DNA from: Scheffersomyces stipitis CBS 6054
Lineage: Eukaryota > Ascomycota > Pichiomycetes > Serinales > Debaryomycetaceae
Assembly (NCBI RefSeq): GCF_000209165.1
Contig: NC_009042.1
Span: forward strand, 1,240,001-1,304,000
DNA: 64,000 nt
Direction of reading: 5' to 3'
In this document: positions 53,625-63,714 of the stretch, piece by piece
Position numbering within the stretch: position 1 is the stretch's first letter
Layout: the number at the start of each line of letters is the position of its first letter
The notes under the pieces: generated by a model
What the model saw: the letters and a program-made list of their open reading frames with translations, nothing else
The model's database searches: none
Told to the model about the DNA's origin: nothing
Position numbers and translations under genes: made by a program

Positions 53625-56600
53625 TCAGAAGTTGTCGCCAACCCATTCTCTGGCAGATCTGAACAACTGGATCCATGGTCCGTAACCGCCCCAAGTGTTT
53701 CCTTGTTCAACAGGGTACCAAGAGTTGGATTCCTTTCTGGTGACTCTTTCTGGATGAGGCATCATAGCCAACACTCTACCGTTTTCGTTTCTGATACCGG
53801 CAATACCTTCTGGAGAACCGTTAGGGTTGAATGGATACTGTTCAGTGGCATTACCGTAGTTGTCCACGAATCTCACGACGCTATAGTCAAAGGCGTCTTT
53901 GGCTTCAGCGTGTTCAAAGTAAGCTCTTCCTTCACCATGGGCCACAGCAATTGGCAATTTGGAACCCTTCATGTGTTGCAAGAAGATAGACTTGTTCTTT
54001 TCAGAGTTGTCAACTTCGACCATGACGAATCTGGCTTCGTACTGTTCCGACAAATTTCTCTCGAAAGTTGGCCAGTTGTCTGTACCGGGAATCAACTCAG
54101 CTATCCTGGAGAAGAACTGACACCCGTTACAGGCTCCAAAAGCGAATGTATCGTTTCTGTCCTGGAAGAATCTCTTGAACTCAGCTCTAGCGCGGTCGTT
54201 GAAGAGCACAGACTTGGCCCAACCAGCACCAGCACCAAGAACATCACCGTATGAGAAACCACCACAGGCAGCAAGACCTACAAAGTCGTCCAATGTGACT
54301 CTACCGGTCAATATATCCGACATGTGGACATCGTAGACGTCAAAACCAGCTTGTTGGAACGAGAATGCCATTTCCTGTTGTGAGTTCACACCCTGTTCTC
54401 TCAAGATAGCAACCTTGGGCTTTCTGTCTTCAGTGAACTTGGCTGTGATATCTTTTGAGACATCGAAAGTCAACTGGTAAGACAAACCTGGATCGTTATC
54501 GTCAGCAATAGCTGCGTATTCTTGTGTGGAAGTCGTAGGGTTGTCTCTCAACTTCTGAATATGGTAAGAAGTAGAAGCCCATAACTCCTGCAACTTGCTA
54601 CGGGTGTTGCTGTAAGCAACAGAACCGTTGAATGTGACATTGATGTCTTGGGAGGTGAAGTTAGGTCTACCAATCACGCTGATATACTCTTCAGAGATGT
54701 TGTTAGTAGAAAATACTTCTTTGAACTTGGTAAGATCCAGAGCCTTAATCTGGAAAACTGCACCCAACTCTTCGTTGAACAACTCTGTCAACAAGTCGTC
54801 ACTTGTGATGTCTAATTCTACACCAGATCTGGCTGCAAAGGCCATTTCCAAGACAGTGGTTATCAAACCACCCTCCGATCTGTCATGGTAAGCCAAGACA
54901 TCGAACTGTTTATGCAACACTATCAATGATTGCAAGAAAGACTTGAGTACCTCGTTGGAGTGAACTGTAGGTGCAGCATTTCCGACTTCTTTGTACACTT
55001 GAGCCAAGGCAGAACCACCCAAAGCCTTCTTGGTCTTAGCAGCTAAGTCTACCAAAACCAAAATTGATGACTCGACATTTTGCAACTGTGGAGTCCATGT
55101 GTTGCTAGTGTTGTCTACAGGAGCAAAAGCGGTAATGGTAAGAGCCAAAGGAGCTGTAACTTCCTTGTCATCCCACTTCATCTTCATGGACATGGAGTCC
55201 TTACCTACCGGAATGGAGATACCCAAGTCTGGACACAAGTCCAAACCGATGGCCTGGACAGCTTCGTACAACTTGGCACCTTCACCGTCGTGAGCAGCAG
55301 CAGACATCCAGTTAGCGGACAACTTGATGTGGTCCAAAGATGGAACATCAGCAGCAAGAACGTTCAACAACGATTCTGCTACACACATCTTAGCAGAAGC
55401 AGAAGCTGAGATCAAAGCCAATGTTGGTTTTTCTCCCATGGCCATAGCTTCACCAGTTTTCAAGATTTCGTCACCGAGAGATGTGGCTGTGACACCACAA
55501 TCAGCAACAGGAACTTGCCAAGGGCCTACCATCTGGTCACGGTCGACCAACCCGGTGATGAATCTGTCACCGATGGTGATCAAGAAGTTTTTGGAACCAA
55601 CGGCTGGCAACTGTAACACTCTAGATATGGATTCGTCTAAGTTCAAAGACTGAGTAGTGAAAGGCTTCAACTGCAAGTCTTGAGTTACAGCAGTTCTAGA
55701 CATTTTGGGTGGCTTCCCAAACAACACGGACATCTCCAAATCGATAGGCGTGGTGTTCAACAAAGAATCCGTTAAGATCAATCTCTGTTCTACAGTAGCT
55801 TCACCAACAACAGCAAAAGGAGCTCTCTCTCTTTCACAAATCTTGGAGAACAAATCTAAGTTCTCTGGAGCAACACCCATGACGTATCTTTCTTGTGACT
55901 CGTTACACCAGATTTCCATAGGAGACATTCCGGGCTCCAACGACAAAATCAGACGCAACTCAAATTTCGCACCCAAGTCGTTGTCATGAACCAATTCTGG
56001 CAAAGCATTTGATAACCCACCAGCACCAACGTCGTGAATTGACTGGATTGGATTACCTGAAACTCCAAGAGAAACACAGGCATCAATGACTTGCTGAGCT
56101 CTTCTCTGGATTTCCGGGTTACCTCTTTGAACAGATGCAAAGTCCAAGTCAGCCGAACCCTCACCGGACGAAACTGATGAGGCAGCACCGCCTCCGAGTC
56201 CAATCAACATTGATTGACCTCCAAGAACGATCAATTTAGCACCGGGAGTGATTTTCATATTCTTGAGAGCCAAGTCGGGACGGATAGCACCCATACCACC
56301 AGCCAACATGATTGGCTTGTGGAAACCTCGGAATTCAGTTTGACCTTTGTGGTTAGTGACCTCGGTAGTCAACGTACGAAAGTAACCGTTGATGGCTGGT
56401 CTTCCAAACTCGTTGTTGAAGGCAGCAGAACCGATGGGGGCCTCGAGCATGATGTCCAACGAAGAGGCAATATGGTTAGGCTTGCCGATGTCTCTTTCCC
56501 ATGGTTGGGGTAATTCTGGGATGTTCAAGTCGGAAACGGAGAATCCGGCCAAACCTGCTTTCGACTTCGAACCACGTCCAACAGCACCTTCGTCTCTGAT

Positions 56601-57656
56601 TTCACCTCCTGAGCCAGTAGCGGCACCAGCAAATGGCGAGACAGCAGTTGGATGGTTGTGAGTTTCGACCTTGACCAAAGTGTGGACCTTTTCTTTGGTG
56701 GAGGTCCATTTTTTTGATGCGAATTCTGGAGTGAAGACGTAGCCTTCTGGGCCTTCAAAAACGGCAGCGTTGTCAGAGTAGGCTGAGATAGTGTATTGTG
56801 GATTCTTATTGTGGGTGTTTCTGATCATCTTGAACAATGACAAGTCTTTCTTAATGTCGTCAATGGTCCAGTCGGCATTAAAGATCTTATGACGACAGTG
56901 CTCAGAGTTGACTTGAGCAAACATAAAGAGCTCAACGTCGGTTGGATTTCTACCTATAGTCTCACCAAAGGCATGAATCAAGTAGTCGATCTCTCCAGAA
57001 TCAAGAGCAAGACCCAATTGCTTGTTGGCCGTCAATAAGTTCTCTTTGTTAGAGAGGATATCAACGTGCACAAGTGGCTTGGGCTTGTGGTGAGCGAAAA
57101 GGTCGTCGTACTTAGGAGCGTTTGAGTCAAAGTACAAGGTTTGAGTCATTCTATCGAACACCGAGGTCAAGAACTTGCCCTCAGAATTCAAATGGGCGCC
57201 CAAGTCGAAACCTGGTTTGGTCTTGATCAAAAGCGACAAACCCCTTTCGATACGTTCAATCTGTTCATTCAAACCACAGATTTGGGCAATATCGGTAGCT
57301 TTGGAAGACCAAGGAGAGATGGTTCCAGGACGAGGTAACACACGAATTAAGTGGGTGTTTTCGGGCAATTGGATAAGTGATACATCACTATCGCCACTAA
57401 TTGTCGAAAGCGATACCAAACTGGCCGATAAAGCATCGTTGGTGTCAACAGGCGTATCGTAGTGAAGCAAGATCTTCACCAAGTCCAACTGCTTCTCAGA
57501 CAATTTCTGAGAAAGCGAGATGTAGTGGGTGTAAGATGAGGCAACCGATTCGATAATATCAGACTTTTGCAATACCAGCTCGATCTCACCAACCAAATTG
57601 GACACTCTGAAGGTGGAAAGGGCTCTGGGGCCAGGCAAAATGAGGAAATCCGTCAT
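53625..57656 (-). CDS. ADE6: Phosphoribosylformylglycinamidine synthase
   Basis: Fourth step of purine synthesis, converting FGAR to FGAM with ATP and glutamine. 1343 aa against 1358 in S. cerevisiae; large single-chain type. Seen: N-terminal PurS-like region, central PurL core with SEHCRHKIFNADW, KVETHNHPTAVSPFAGAATGSGGEIRDE, GGQSMLIGLGGGAASS and DRDQMVGPWQVPVADC; then a C-terminal class I glutamine amidotransferase domain with nucleophile in FGACNGCQF (near residue 1175) and PHPER (near 1303). ATG at 57656. Bas1/Gcn4-type sites lie upstream. Confidence 0.99.
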   Translation of the reverse strand: MTDFLILPGPRALSTFRVSNLVGEIELVLQKSDIIESVASSYTHYISLSQKLSEKQLDLVKILLHYDTPVDTNDALSASLVSLSTISGDSDVSLIQLPENTHLIRVLPRPGTISPWSSKATDIAQICGLNEQIERIERGLSLLIKTKPGFDLGAHLNSEGKFLTSVFDRMTQTLYFDSNAPKYDDLFAHHKPKPLVHVDILSNKENLLTANKQLGLALDSGEIDYLIHAFGETIGRNPTDVELFMFAQVNSEHCRHKIFNADWTIDDIKKDLSLFKMIRNTHNKNPQYTISAYSDNAAVFEGPEGYVFTPEFASKKWTSTKEKVHTLVKVETHNHPTAVSPFAGAATGSGGEIRDEGAVGRGSKSKAGLAGFSVSDLNIPELPQPWERDIGKPNHIASSLDIMLEAPIGSAAFNNEFGRPAINGYFRTLTTEVTNHKGQTEFRGFHKPIMLAGGMGAIRPDLALKNMKITPGAKLIVLGGQSMLIGLGGGAASSVSSGEGSADLDFASVQRGNPEIQRRAQQVIDACVSLGVSGNPIQSIHDVGAGGLSNALPELVHDNDLGAKFELRLILSLEPGMSPMEIWCNESQERYVMGVAPENLDLFSKICERERAPFAVVGEATVEQRLILTDSLLNTTPIDLEMSVLFGKPPKMSRTAVTQDLQLKPFTTQSLNLDESISRVLQLPAVGSKNFLITIGDRFITGLVDRDQMVGPWQVPVADCGVTATSLGDEILKTGEAMAMGEKPTLALISASASAKMCVAESLLNVLAADVPSLDHIKLSANWMSAAAHDGEGAKLYEAVQAIGLDLCPDLGISIPVGKDSMSMKMKWDDKEVTAPLALTITAFAPVDNTSNTWTPQLQNVESSILVLVDLAAKTKKALGGSALAQVYKEVGNAAPTVHSNEVLKSFLQSLIVLHKQFDVLAYHDRSEGGLITTVLEMAFAARSGVELDITSDDLLTELFNEELGAVFQIKALDLTKFKEVFSTNNISEEYISVIGRPNFTSQDINVTFNGSVAYSNTRSKLQELWASTSYHIQKLRDNPTTSTQEYAAIADDNDPGLSYQLTFDVSKDITAKFTEDRKPKVAILREQGVNSQQEMAFSFQQAGFDVYDVHMSDILTGRVTLDDFVGLAACGGFSYGDVLGAGAGWAKSVLFNDRARAEFKRFFQDRNDTFAFGACNGCQFFSRIAELIPGTDNWPTFERNLSEQYEARFVMVEVDNSEKNKSIFLQHMKGSKLPIAVAHGEGRAYFEHAEAKDAFDYSVVRFVDNYGNATEQYPFNPNGSPEGIAGIRNENGRVLAMMPHPERVTRKESNSWYPVEQGNTWGGYGPWIQLFRSAREWVGDNF

Positions 57657-57889
57657 AGTGAAGGACTGAAGAATATACGAGATGATATGAGATGAGATGA
57701 CTTTGGAGAAAAGTCACGTCAGATTAGGTTTGGCTGAAAACAGCAATAACCAGGAGCAGACGACGGGGACTGGAAGCGGTAGCACTACAGACTAGCTGAA
57801 CAGAGACAAGACGTGAAGAAAAGAGATTGAACATTGGTGGAGTGAAACTTTTCAGCTTATATGTAATTTTTCGCGAGTAATTAGTACAG

Positions 57890-57911
57890 GAGTCAAAAAT
57901 AAATCTGACTC
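57890..57911. promoter_or_regulatory. Inverted pair of Bas1/Gcn4 TGACTC sites upstream of ADE6
   Basis: GAGTCA at 57890-57895 and TGACTC at 57906-57911, 234-255 bases from the ADE6 ATG. Bas1-Pho2 and Gcn4 activate ADE genes through this core in S. cerevisiae. The pairing and distance support use here. Confidence 0.6.
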
Positions 57912-58317
57912 TTTCTGCGATGCGATAGCGAGATGGAGAGATTATATGGAGAGAATAAGTGAGAAGTTCTATGGTGTATATTTCTACGGAAGTAGAATAA
58001 ACTGCTTGAGCATGTAAACCATATTGGTTAAATAGCGTACAATTACATTTGTGAAAAATTACACATTTTTGTCTATTTTATTGCCTTTTGTTTAACCACT
58101 AAATCATCACTCTATTTCATCTCAGCATCTCGTGGTAGTGTATCAAGATCCATAAATATTACACCACGAATCAATACGAAACAAGAGACTAAAATGTCCA
58201 CATATTCAAACATACCATCATGTACAGCTCCACTTTACTTTGCGAGACTCATTCAATGGCCAATGGCACCGAAGTGAATATGGATAAAGAGTTTGTCTAC
58301 TTGGAGTACTTGAGTTG

Positions 58318-58350
58318 TCACGTGACATAGTAACTTTTCACTGCGATGAG
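58318..58350 (+). promoter_or_regulatory. Cbf1 box and PAC motif before the UPF0390 gene
   Basis: TCACGTGA at 58318-58325 and GCGATGAG at 58343-58350 (within TGCGATGAGATAA). GCGATGAG is the PAC element bound by Dot6/Tod6, typical of ribosome-biogenesis genes. It lies 56-63 bases from the ATG. Confidence 0.65.
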
Positions 58351-58405
58351 ATAAACTTTATCTGCTTTATCTTATTACTTCACTCTCCTTGCACTGTTCT
58401 CCAAA

Positions 58406-58678
58406 ATGGCTCAAGGGAAGATAAAGCTCAAGTCCAAAGCTCCTGCCAGAGTCACCAAGAAACAGACTAACCCAAAGGGTGCCGCTCCTAGGATCATCAA
58501 GCCTAAGAAGTCTGTAGCCAAGCTGGCCCAAAAGTTAGCTAAGGTCCATCTGAGTCAGTTGATGTCTTCGACTGAAAAGTTGATTGCCAGCAGAGTTGGT
58601 CATTTGGAATTGATCAAGGGATCGCGTAGACAAATCGAAAGACAAGAAAAGGAAGCAGCTAAGAACAAGAAGAAATAA
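58406..58678 (+). CDS. UPF0390 (DUF2462) small basic protein
   Basis: 90 aa. The family signature is visible: MAQGKIKLKSKAP start, RIIKPKK, QKLAK, and TEKLIASRVGHLELIKGSRR, like animal L10K/C19orf53 and fungal members. Very Lys-rich, ending AAKNKKK, so a nuclear or nucleolar RNA-associated role is likely but not shown. Its promoter has a PAC element, which points to ribosome biogenesis. Its TAA stop (58676-58678) shares the final A with the ATG of the next ORF. Confidence 0.87.
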   Translation: MAQGKIKLKSKAPARVTKKQTNPKGAAPRIIKPKKSVAKLAQKLAKVHLSQLMSSTEKLIASRVGHLELIKGSRRQIERQEKEAAKNKKK

Positions 58679-58962
58679 TGAGCCTGTTTTTGCCTGATAT
58701 CCTAACTTTCCCAGAAAGGGAAGCTAAAGAAGAACAAACTTCGAACGAAAGAAGTACGGATACTCGAAGCACTTCTGATTCTACTAAAATTGGACTTAAA
58801 AGAGCGTCTACTGGCAGAGATAAAGATACTAAACCCACTATTATTCGTGAAGACTATGCGGGAGAGCCTGTTAGTTGCATTCCCAAACTCATAGCATTAG
58901 ATCCTGATCTCGTACGTGAGCAGGAAAGAAAGAAACGTAAACTTAGACAGAGTCTACAATAG
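58678..58962 (+). CDS. Second ORF overlapping the UPF0390 stop codon, unrecognised
   Basis: 94 aa starting at the overlap TAATG, one base into the stop codon of the preceding gene and in its -1 frame. Charged, Ser/Thr-rich middle, and a conserved-looking end: IREDYAGEPVSCIPKLIALDPDLVREQERKKRKL. The C terminus looks like a nucleolar or RNP-type basic tail. There is an A at -3 of the ATG. No splice signals or separate promoter are visible between the two ORFs. Either the mRNA is dicistronic, or ORF2 arises by -1 frameshifting at AAG-AAG-AAA, or it has its own transcript. Real protein is likely but not certain. Confidence 0.65.
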   Translation: MSLFLPDILTFPEREAKEEQTSNERSTDTRSTSDSTKIGLKRASTGRDKDTKPTIIREDYAGEPVSCIPKLIALDPDLVREQERKKRKLRQSLQ

Positions 58963-59301
58963 CATAATATACAGCATGAACTTTAGTAGTCTATCTAGCG
59001 ATACGAGTAGGATTTATAGAATATGTCATTCTTCAGGTTCGTAGGGTACAACTAGACGAATTTTTTGTGATCTCACTTATCTTTAAAGGAAGCTAGTGAA
59101 TCAAAGAGATATTGAACATATCTTAAGTTCCACAATAACCCTTAGGATACGAGGTGGATAATAACTCTGCAGAAGTTCCCTGAAGCTGATTCTATTAATT
59201 GATGTCGATTCATTCTACGCACCTGTTCATGCTTACATGATAACACCTTTGGAGAGAACGATGTATTAGTCTTGGTGTTAAATTTCTTATACTTTGATGC
59301 T
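58963..59301. other. Convergent 3' region
   Basis: 339 bases between the ORF pair and the MFS gene. Nothing recognised. Confidence 0.5.
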
Positions 59302-60903
59302 CTACGTAGGAATGAACTCACTGGCAGCTTCCAGTGCTTCGATTTCCAAGTTTTTTCTCTTTAATTCCAATTCCTTCGATCTCACGTAAGCCACCATCAA
59401 TGAGCCAATGATAGCAGTGAGTGCTGTAAGAGAAAGGTTGACTGGGGTAGGGTTCATATGGAAGACCTCGTGTGTTACCTTGTCAAATACCTGTTGTAGG
59501 ATATTACAGAAACCTGAAAAGGCAATGATGGTTCCGTAGATAGTGCCGAAATTATCGTAGCCAAATATTTTGGCACTGATATCACTGATAGCGGTGTAGT
59601 AAAACGGACGGTAAACGACAAGGGCCATGATTCCAGCATACGTAGCAGGTAACCATGAAAAAAAGCCCATTACTCCTATGAAAACTGATAAGATTGTCAA
59701 GATATACAATACTGCTAGTGTGGTCAAGTTGTCTAGAATCAATCCTATGAAAGGAATAGCGATTAATCCTCCTAGAGGTAGAGCCAAGTCAAAGAATTGG
59801 TTAATAGCAGTTGCTATCTCTTCATCTCCATTGTATAAGTATAATTCCTGAGCCTTGACTGTGGCGACAAAGAAGTTAATTCTCAACATCTGGATGGTGG
59901 TAAAAATCGTCATCAAGTAGAACCACCATGAATGGAACTGCTCTGTTATAGGATAACCGTGCAAGATGCCAAATACTCCACCAGATTTGTGGGTAAGTAT
60001 AGCATCTGCCTCCTGTTCGTAGACTGACTTCATTGAGTTTCTGGAAGCTATAGAATTTCGCAGAATCACTGATGCTCTTCTGGCGTTACCAAAAGAGGCT
60101 CTATGCATTAACAAGGAAGTTGTTTCCGTGATAGAAGGCTGGATGATAAATTCTGAACGAATTGTGGAATCATCATTGCGGTCCTCTGGAAGTAATAAAT
60201 CGTCATCCAAAGGTCTTCCAGTCTCGTCAATTCCGGTTTCAGCAATTTTGGCTAATGTTCCGATTGTTTTGTACGATTCTGTAGGCATGATGAACACCTG
60301 GGCTACGAAAATAAATACTGGTACGGCCAAATAGTAGCTGAAAAACCTAGATAATGGCAACTGCAGAATTTCGGTATAGTACAATCTGTAGAATAGGAAT
60401 AAAGCTGAAGATGAATCGAAAGCACCAGTGAGTAAAGCCAATACGAGGCCCGAGTTCTTTGGAAAGCTGTTGGCCAATTGAAAACAGGAGATGAACACGA
60501 ATGGACCAGCCAATGCCAAAAAAGTATAACCGGTTAGATATGGATCTACAAACGAAATGTGGGCTGCAAAACTCATCGTCAAGCCACCGAGAGCCAACAA
60601 TATAGAGCCGATTATGCCCGTAACTTTTGGCCCAAACGAGTCAAGAATGGATCCGACTGGAAGAGCACAAATATTAGTCACCATGCATGCAAGTGTAAAG
60701 AGGAAATTCAACGACAAATCCTGCTCATCACAGAGGGCCAACCCGGCAGAAGAAGCCTCACATCTCTCCCTATAAATGCCTTCACTTATGAGGATAGGCT
60801 TGAGCGCAGCAAACCCAAAAACGGGCCCAGCGGCTACAAGACACCAGATAATGGCACAGGAGACTTGGACTATTCTGGTGGTCAAAGGCGGGAGACGGTG
60901 CAT
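59302..60903 (-). CDS. FMP42: FMP42-like MFS transporter (SLC43 type)
   Basis: 533 aa, about 12 hydrophobic segments. The N terminus has the FMP42/SLC43-like RIVQVSCAIIWCLVAAGPVFGFAALKPILI, then NICALPVGSILDSFGPKV (the MFS motif A position), and a long central loop at about 215-290 with acidic and Ser-rich stretches. The second half has GLILDNLTTLAVLY and CNILQQVF. S. cerevisiae Fmp42 (504 aa) is vacuolar with unknown substrate; human SLC43 members carry amino acids and purines. Substrate here is unknown. ATG at 60903. Confidence 0.86.
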   Translation of the reverse strand: MHRLPPLTTRIVQVSCAIIWCLVAAGPVFGFAALKPILISEGIYRERCEASSAGLALCDEQDLSLNFLFTLACMVTNICALPVGSILDSFGPKVTGIIGSILLALGGLTMSFAAHISFVDPYLTGYTFLALAGPFVFISCFQLANSFPKNSGLVLALLTGAFDSSSALFLFYRLYYTEILQLPLSRFFSYYLAVPVFIFVAQVFIMPTESYKTIGTLAKIAETGIDETGRPLDDDLLLPEDRNDDSTIRSEFIIQPSITETTSLLMHRASFGNARRASVILRNSIASRNSMKSVYEQEADAILTHKSGGVFGILHGYPITEQFHSWWFYLMTIFTTIQMLRINFFVATVKAQELYLYNGDEEIATAINQFFDLALPLGGLIAIPFIGLILDNLTTLAVLYILTILSVFIGVMGFFSWLPATYAGIMALVVYRPFYYTAISDISAKIFGYDNFGTIYGTIIAFSGFCNILQQVFDKVTHEVFHMNPTPVNLSLTALTAIIGSLMVAYVRSKELELKRKNLEIEALEAASEFIPT

Positions 60904-61794
60904 CTGACGAACTGTTTATGAAATGTGAAATTTGCTGAAATTCTTTTTCGATGGTATGAAAGTTGAAAGTAAAAAAATTCGAAATCTGGAGAAATCCAAA
61001 GAGCAGAGGGAACGGACCTTTATAAGGAAATTGAAAGTGGCTAAATAATAGAATCAGATTCAAAAGTCATACATGAAGTGATTAGCCTGCTTGGAACTTA
61101 AAAAATATGGTTATGAAAAGAATACAATGGTTCTATATATTTCTCCAATTCATTCTTGGAATAAATTCTTCTTAAAATGCTATCTATAAAATAAATTGCA
61201 ACTGTTTGGGTGCAGGTAGGCTGACTACAAACCCGAATACTCTTCAAGAGTTCTGAAGATTGATTATGTAGCTGTACGAAGTACTTAAGGACACAGTTGA
61301 AGAATGTAATTGTAGACCCAAGAGAGAAGTCTCAACCAAATCTACTGTCTTTGTTGTGATTGACTCAATTTTTATGGATCTTCTCTAACACTTTCCTTAC
61401 ATTTGCTCAGCTTCGGAGTATGCCGAAGAGTCTTCAATATGGGAACGGAGCTGAGCGAAATGCACGAATGGAGGCTTTTCAGAATAAGCAATTAGTTAGA
61501 GCCGAAGTGAAGATCCGAGAGCTTAAATACTGTATTGCAATACTACATCAATTTCTCTCCAATATAAATCTTTAGTTCTACTTTTGCAATCATTCTCATT
61601 GGTTTTGCAAGATTTCGGCTTGATTCTTCAAAAATTGCGCCGGTCAAGCAGAACTTATTCTACATATACATTATATATCCACATTATTATACATGTTTCT
61701 ATTTATGTAAGATGGCCCAAGACCTCCAATATCTCATTGAAAAATCATTTATTCCTATTTATTATATCCTTTTTTTTATATTTCTTATATTTGC
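60904..61794. other. Intergenic, 0.9 kb
   Basis: Promoter of the transporter gene followed by AT-rich sequence with long A/T runs near 61660-61790. No gene or RNA supported. Confidence 0.5.
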
Positions 61795-62556
61795 CTAGAA
61801 GGGAGAAATGTTCTGACTGACATTACGGTATGACTTGGCCGAGTTGGTTAACATCATATATACGTGATGGACGCATATGGCAATCATATTGAACACAATG
61901 AACCCTCCAAGGACAAACGCAAACCGTATACCAGGCTGATTGTAGATAGGAACGGGCTTGCTTTCAGCAGTAGCAGAGGTCTTTTTCGAATCGTCAGAAT
62001 TATCGTCAGAATTATCGTCAGAATTATCATCGTCAGAGTTATCAGCTTTGCCAGTACTATCAGACTTGGCAGTACCTCCAGTTTTTGTAGCTGCGGTGGA
62101 AGTAGTTTTCAAAACGTAGGTGAAGTGATGAGATGTAGTTGTGTCGTCCTTGTTTTGCTCAGCAGGCTTTTCAGTCTGCTTGGCGTCCTTTTCTGTAGTG
62201 GTAGCCTTTTCAGTTTCCTTTTCAGTGGTTTTATCAGTGGCCTTTTCAGTGGTCTTTTTATCTTCATCAGTTTTTTTATCATCAGTGGTCTTTTTATCTT
62301 CAGTTGTTTTATCTGCGTTCTTATCGGTTGTCTCGTCAGCTCTTCTCACAATATCCAGTGAGTGGTCAACGCCGAAAAAGTTCTTGAAGGTTCCGAAGTT
62401 GGCAACTTCAGTTCCTAACGAGTGCTGTGAAGTCTGGTAAATGACAAAATACGAGGCCAACATCAAAGATGCTATTATAATAGCCTTCAAGCCTCTGTGC
62501 TGAGCTGGCGACTTTCTCTGGGTTGTCCCATACAATTCTTCAGTCTTGGAATACAT
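61795..62556 (-). CDS. Lys/Thr/Glu-rich protein with two membrane segments, unrecognised
   Basis: 253 aa. A hydrophobic segment at about 25-40 after a basic N terminus, and another at about 213-236 before a short tail. Between them lies a low-complexity region of KTTEDKK/KTTDDKK units and an (NSDD)n block, encoded by the 12-bp repeat at 61991-62026. A dibasic RR in DIVRRADET at about residue 71 resembles a Kex2 site. If the loop is lumenal this would be a secretory-pathway or cell-surface protein; equally it could be two helices around a cytosolic loop. No family recognised. Confidence 0.72.
   Translation of the reverse strand: MYSKTEELYGTTQRKSPAQHRGLKAIIIASLMLASYFVIYQTSQHSLGTEVANFGTFKNFFGVDHSLDIVRRADETTDKNADKTTEDKKTTDDKKTDEDKKTTEKATDKTTEKETEKATTTEKDAKQTEKPAEQNKDDTTTSHHFTYVLKTTSTAATKTGGTAKSDSTGKADNSDDDNSDDNSDDNSDDSKKTSATAESKPVPIYNQPGIRFAFVLGGFIVFNMIAICVHHVYMMLTNSAKSYRNVSQNISPF
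61991..62026. repeat. 12-bp coding tandem repeat, three exact copies
   Basis: TCGTCAGAATTA repeated at 61991-62002, 62003-62014 and 62015-62026, followed by a diverged fourth copy. On the minus strand it encodes Asn-Ser-Asp-Asp units. Confidence 0.93.
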
Positions 62557-63267
62557 TGTGGAATCAATTTTTAAGTATTCAGTGTGTACTGAAAATGTGA
62601 AATAAGGATCTTGAGAAAAACGAGTGAATTAGCGAAAGTGATTCAAGTCGATTTTGATATTTGAATTAGCTGTGATTCTCCCAAATATGGCTGTTGCTGT
62701 ATTGAAACTCTAGGATTCAAATTTACAGTGTAAACGAATGTGGCGGTTTGTACTCCTTGGTAGATATTCAAAGCCTGAAGCCTGTTTCTGGAGCTCTTCT
62801 CTAACTGTACAATTAGTTACAAGAAAAAAGTCGCTGACTCGCTTCTTGAAGCTTTATGTCTCTTACAAACTCTGCTGATGCTGTTTATACCTGTGCTCCA
62901 AATGAGAACAAGATACTGGATCGAATATTAGCTGGGATAAAGAAGACTATGAAGCTTCTACAAATCGTGGTGTGCTAAAAATCTTTTCTTAGAAAATGGA
63001 ATCCTGATGAGACAGGGATGGCTATATTTGGCAATTTGTGTTTACACCAGTCCTGATTGGAAGGGCGTTCCATCCTCGCACAAATGAGGTGCATTTTAAG
63101 GAACGAACGAAAAGCAAGTGTGGACTCAGTCAGATGATATATATCACGTTTAATCTCACATGATTAATGTCACGTGCTTTCAATTGATATTCCAAATTTT
63201 TCATCTCATCTACATCTGAATCCAAGCTTTCATTATTCAGATCTACACCAATTCGTCATTGCAAGCC
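62557..63267. other. Divergent intergenic region before RPB8
   Basis: 711 bases between divergent genes. A CACGTG lies close to RPB8. No RNA or ORF supported. Confidence 0.5.
63171..63176. promoter_or_regulatory. CACGTG box upstream of RPB8
   Basis: CACGTG in TGTCACGTGC, 92-97 bases before the RPB8 ATG, a suitable promoter position for Cbf1 or another bHLH factor. Confidence 0.45.
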
Positions 63268-63714
63268 ATGTCGGGAATCTTGTTTGAAGATATGTTTGTG
63301 GTCGAGTCGACTGACTCGGGCCGTTACAACAAGGTTTCGAGAATAACAGGTCATTCTTCCACTTCGCAGGATATCAAGATCTCGTTGGATATCAACAGTG
63401 AATTGTTTCCTGTGAAAGCAAACGACTCCTTGACCATTACCTTGGCTTCTTCTTTGGGAAATGAGTCCTCCATGTTGACCTCCAACGGTTCCTGGAGACC
63501 TCCCAAGCCAGATGACAGGTCTTTGGCCGATGACTACGACTACGTAATGTACGGAACTGTCTACAAGTTTGAGGAAAATGCTGACAACGACAAGATGTCC
63601 GTGTATGTTTCTTTTGGCGGTTTGTTGATGCGTTTGGAAGGTGGCTACCGTTCGTTATCCAACTTGAAACAGGAAAACGCTTACATTCTTATTCGTCAAT
63701 ATAAGGACAACTGA
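63268..63714 (+). CDS. RPB8: RNA polymerase I, II and III subunit ABC14.5
   Basis: Common subunit of all three nuclear RNA polymerases. 148 aa from ATG 63268, against 146 in S. cerevisiae. Matches throughout: [96 protein letters not shown]. An upstream TTG in the same frame at 63259 is not the start. Confidence 0.98.
   Translation: MSGILFEDMFVVESTDSGRYNKVSRITGHSSTSQDIKISLDINSELFPVKANDSLTITLASSLGNESSMLTSNGSWRPPKPDDRSLADDYDYVMYGTVYKFEENADNDKMSVYVSFGGLLMRLEGGYRSLSNLKQENAYILIRQYKDN

Larger units (their letters stand above)
57657..58405. other. Divergent promoter ADE6 / UPF0390 gene
   Basis: 749 bases serving two divergent genes, with separate motifs: TGACTC pair near the ADE6 side (57890-57911) and CACGTG plus PAC near the other (58318-58350). 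TGAAAAATT at 58052-58060 is close to an RRPE. Confidence 0.6.
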
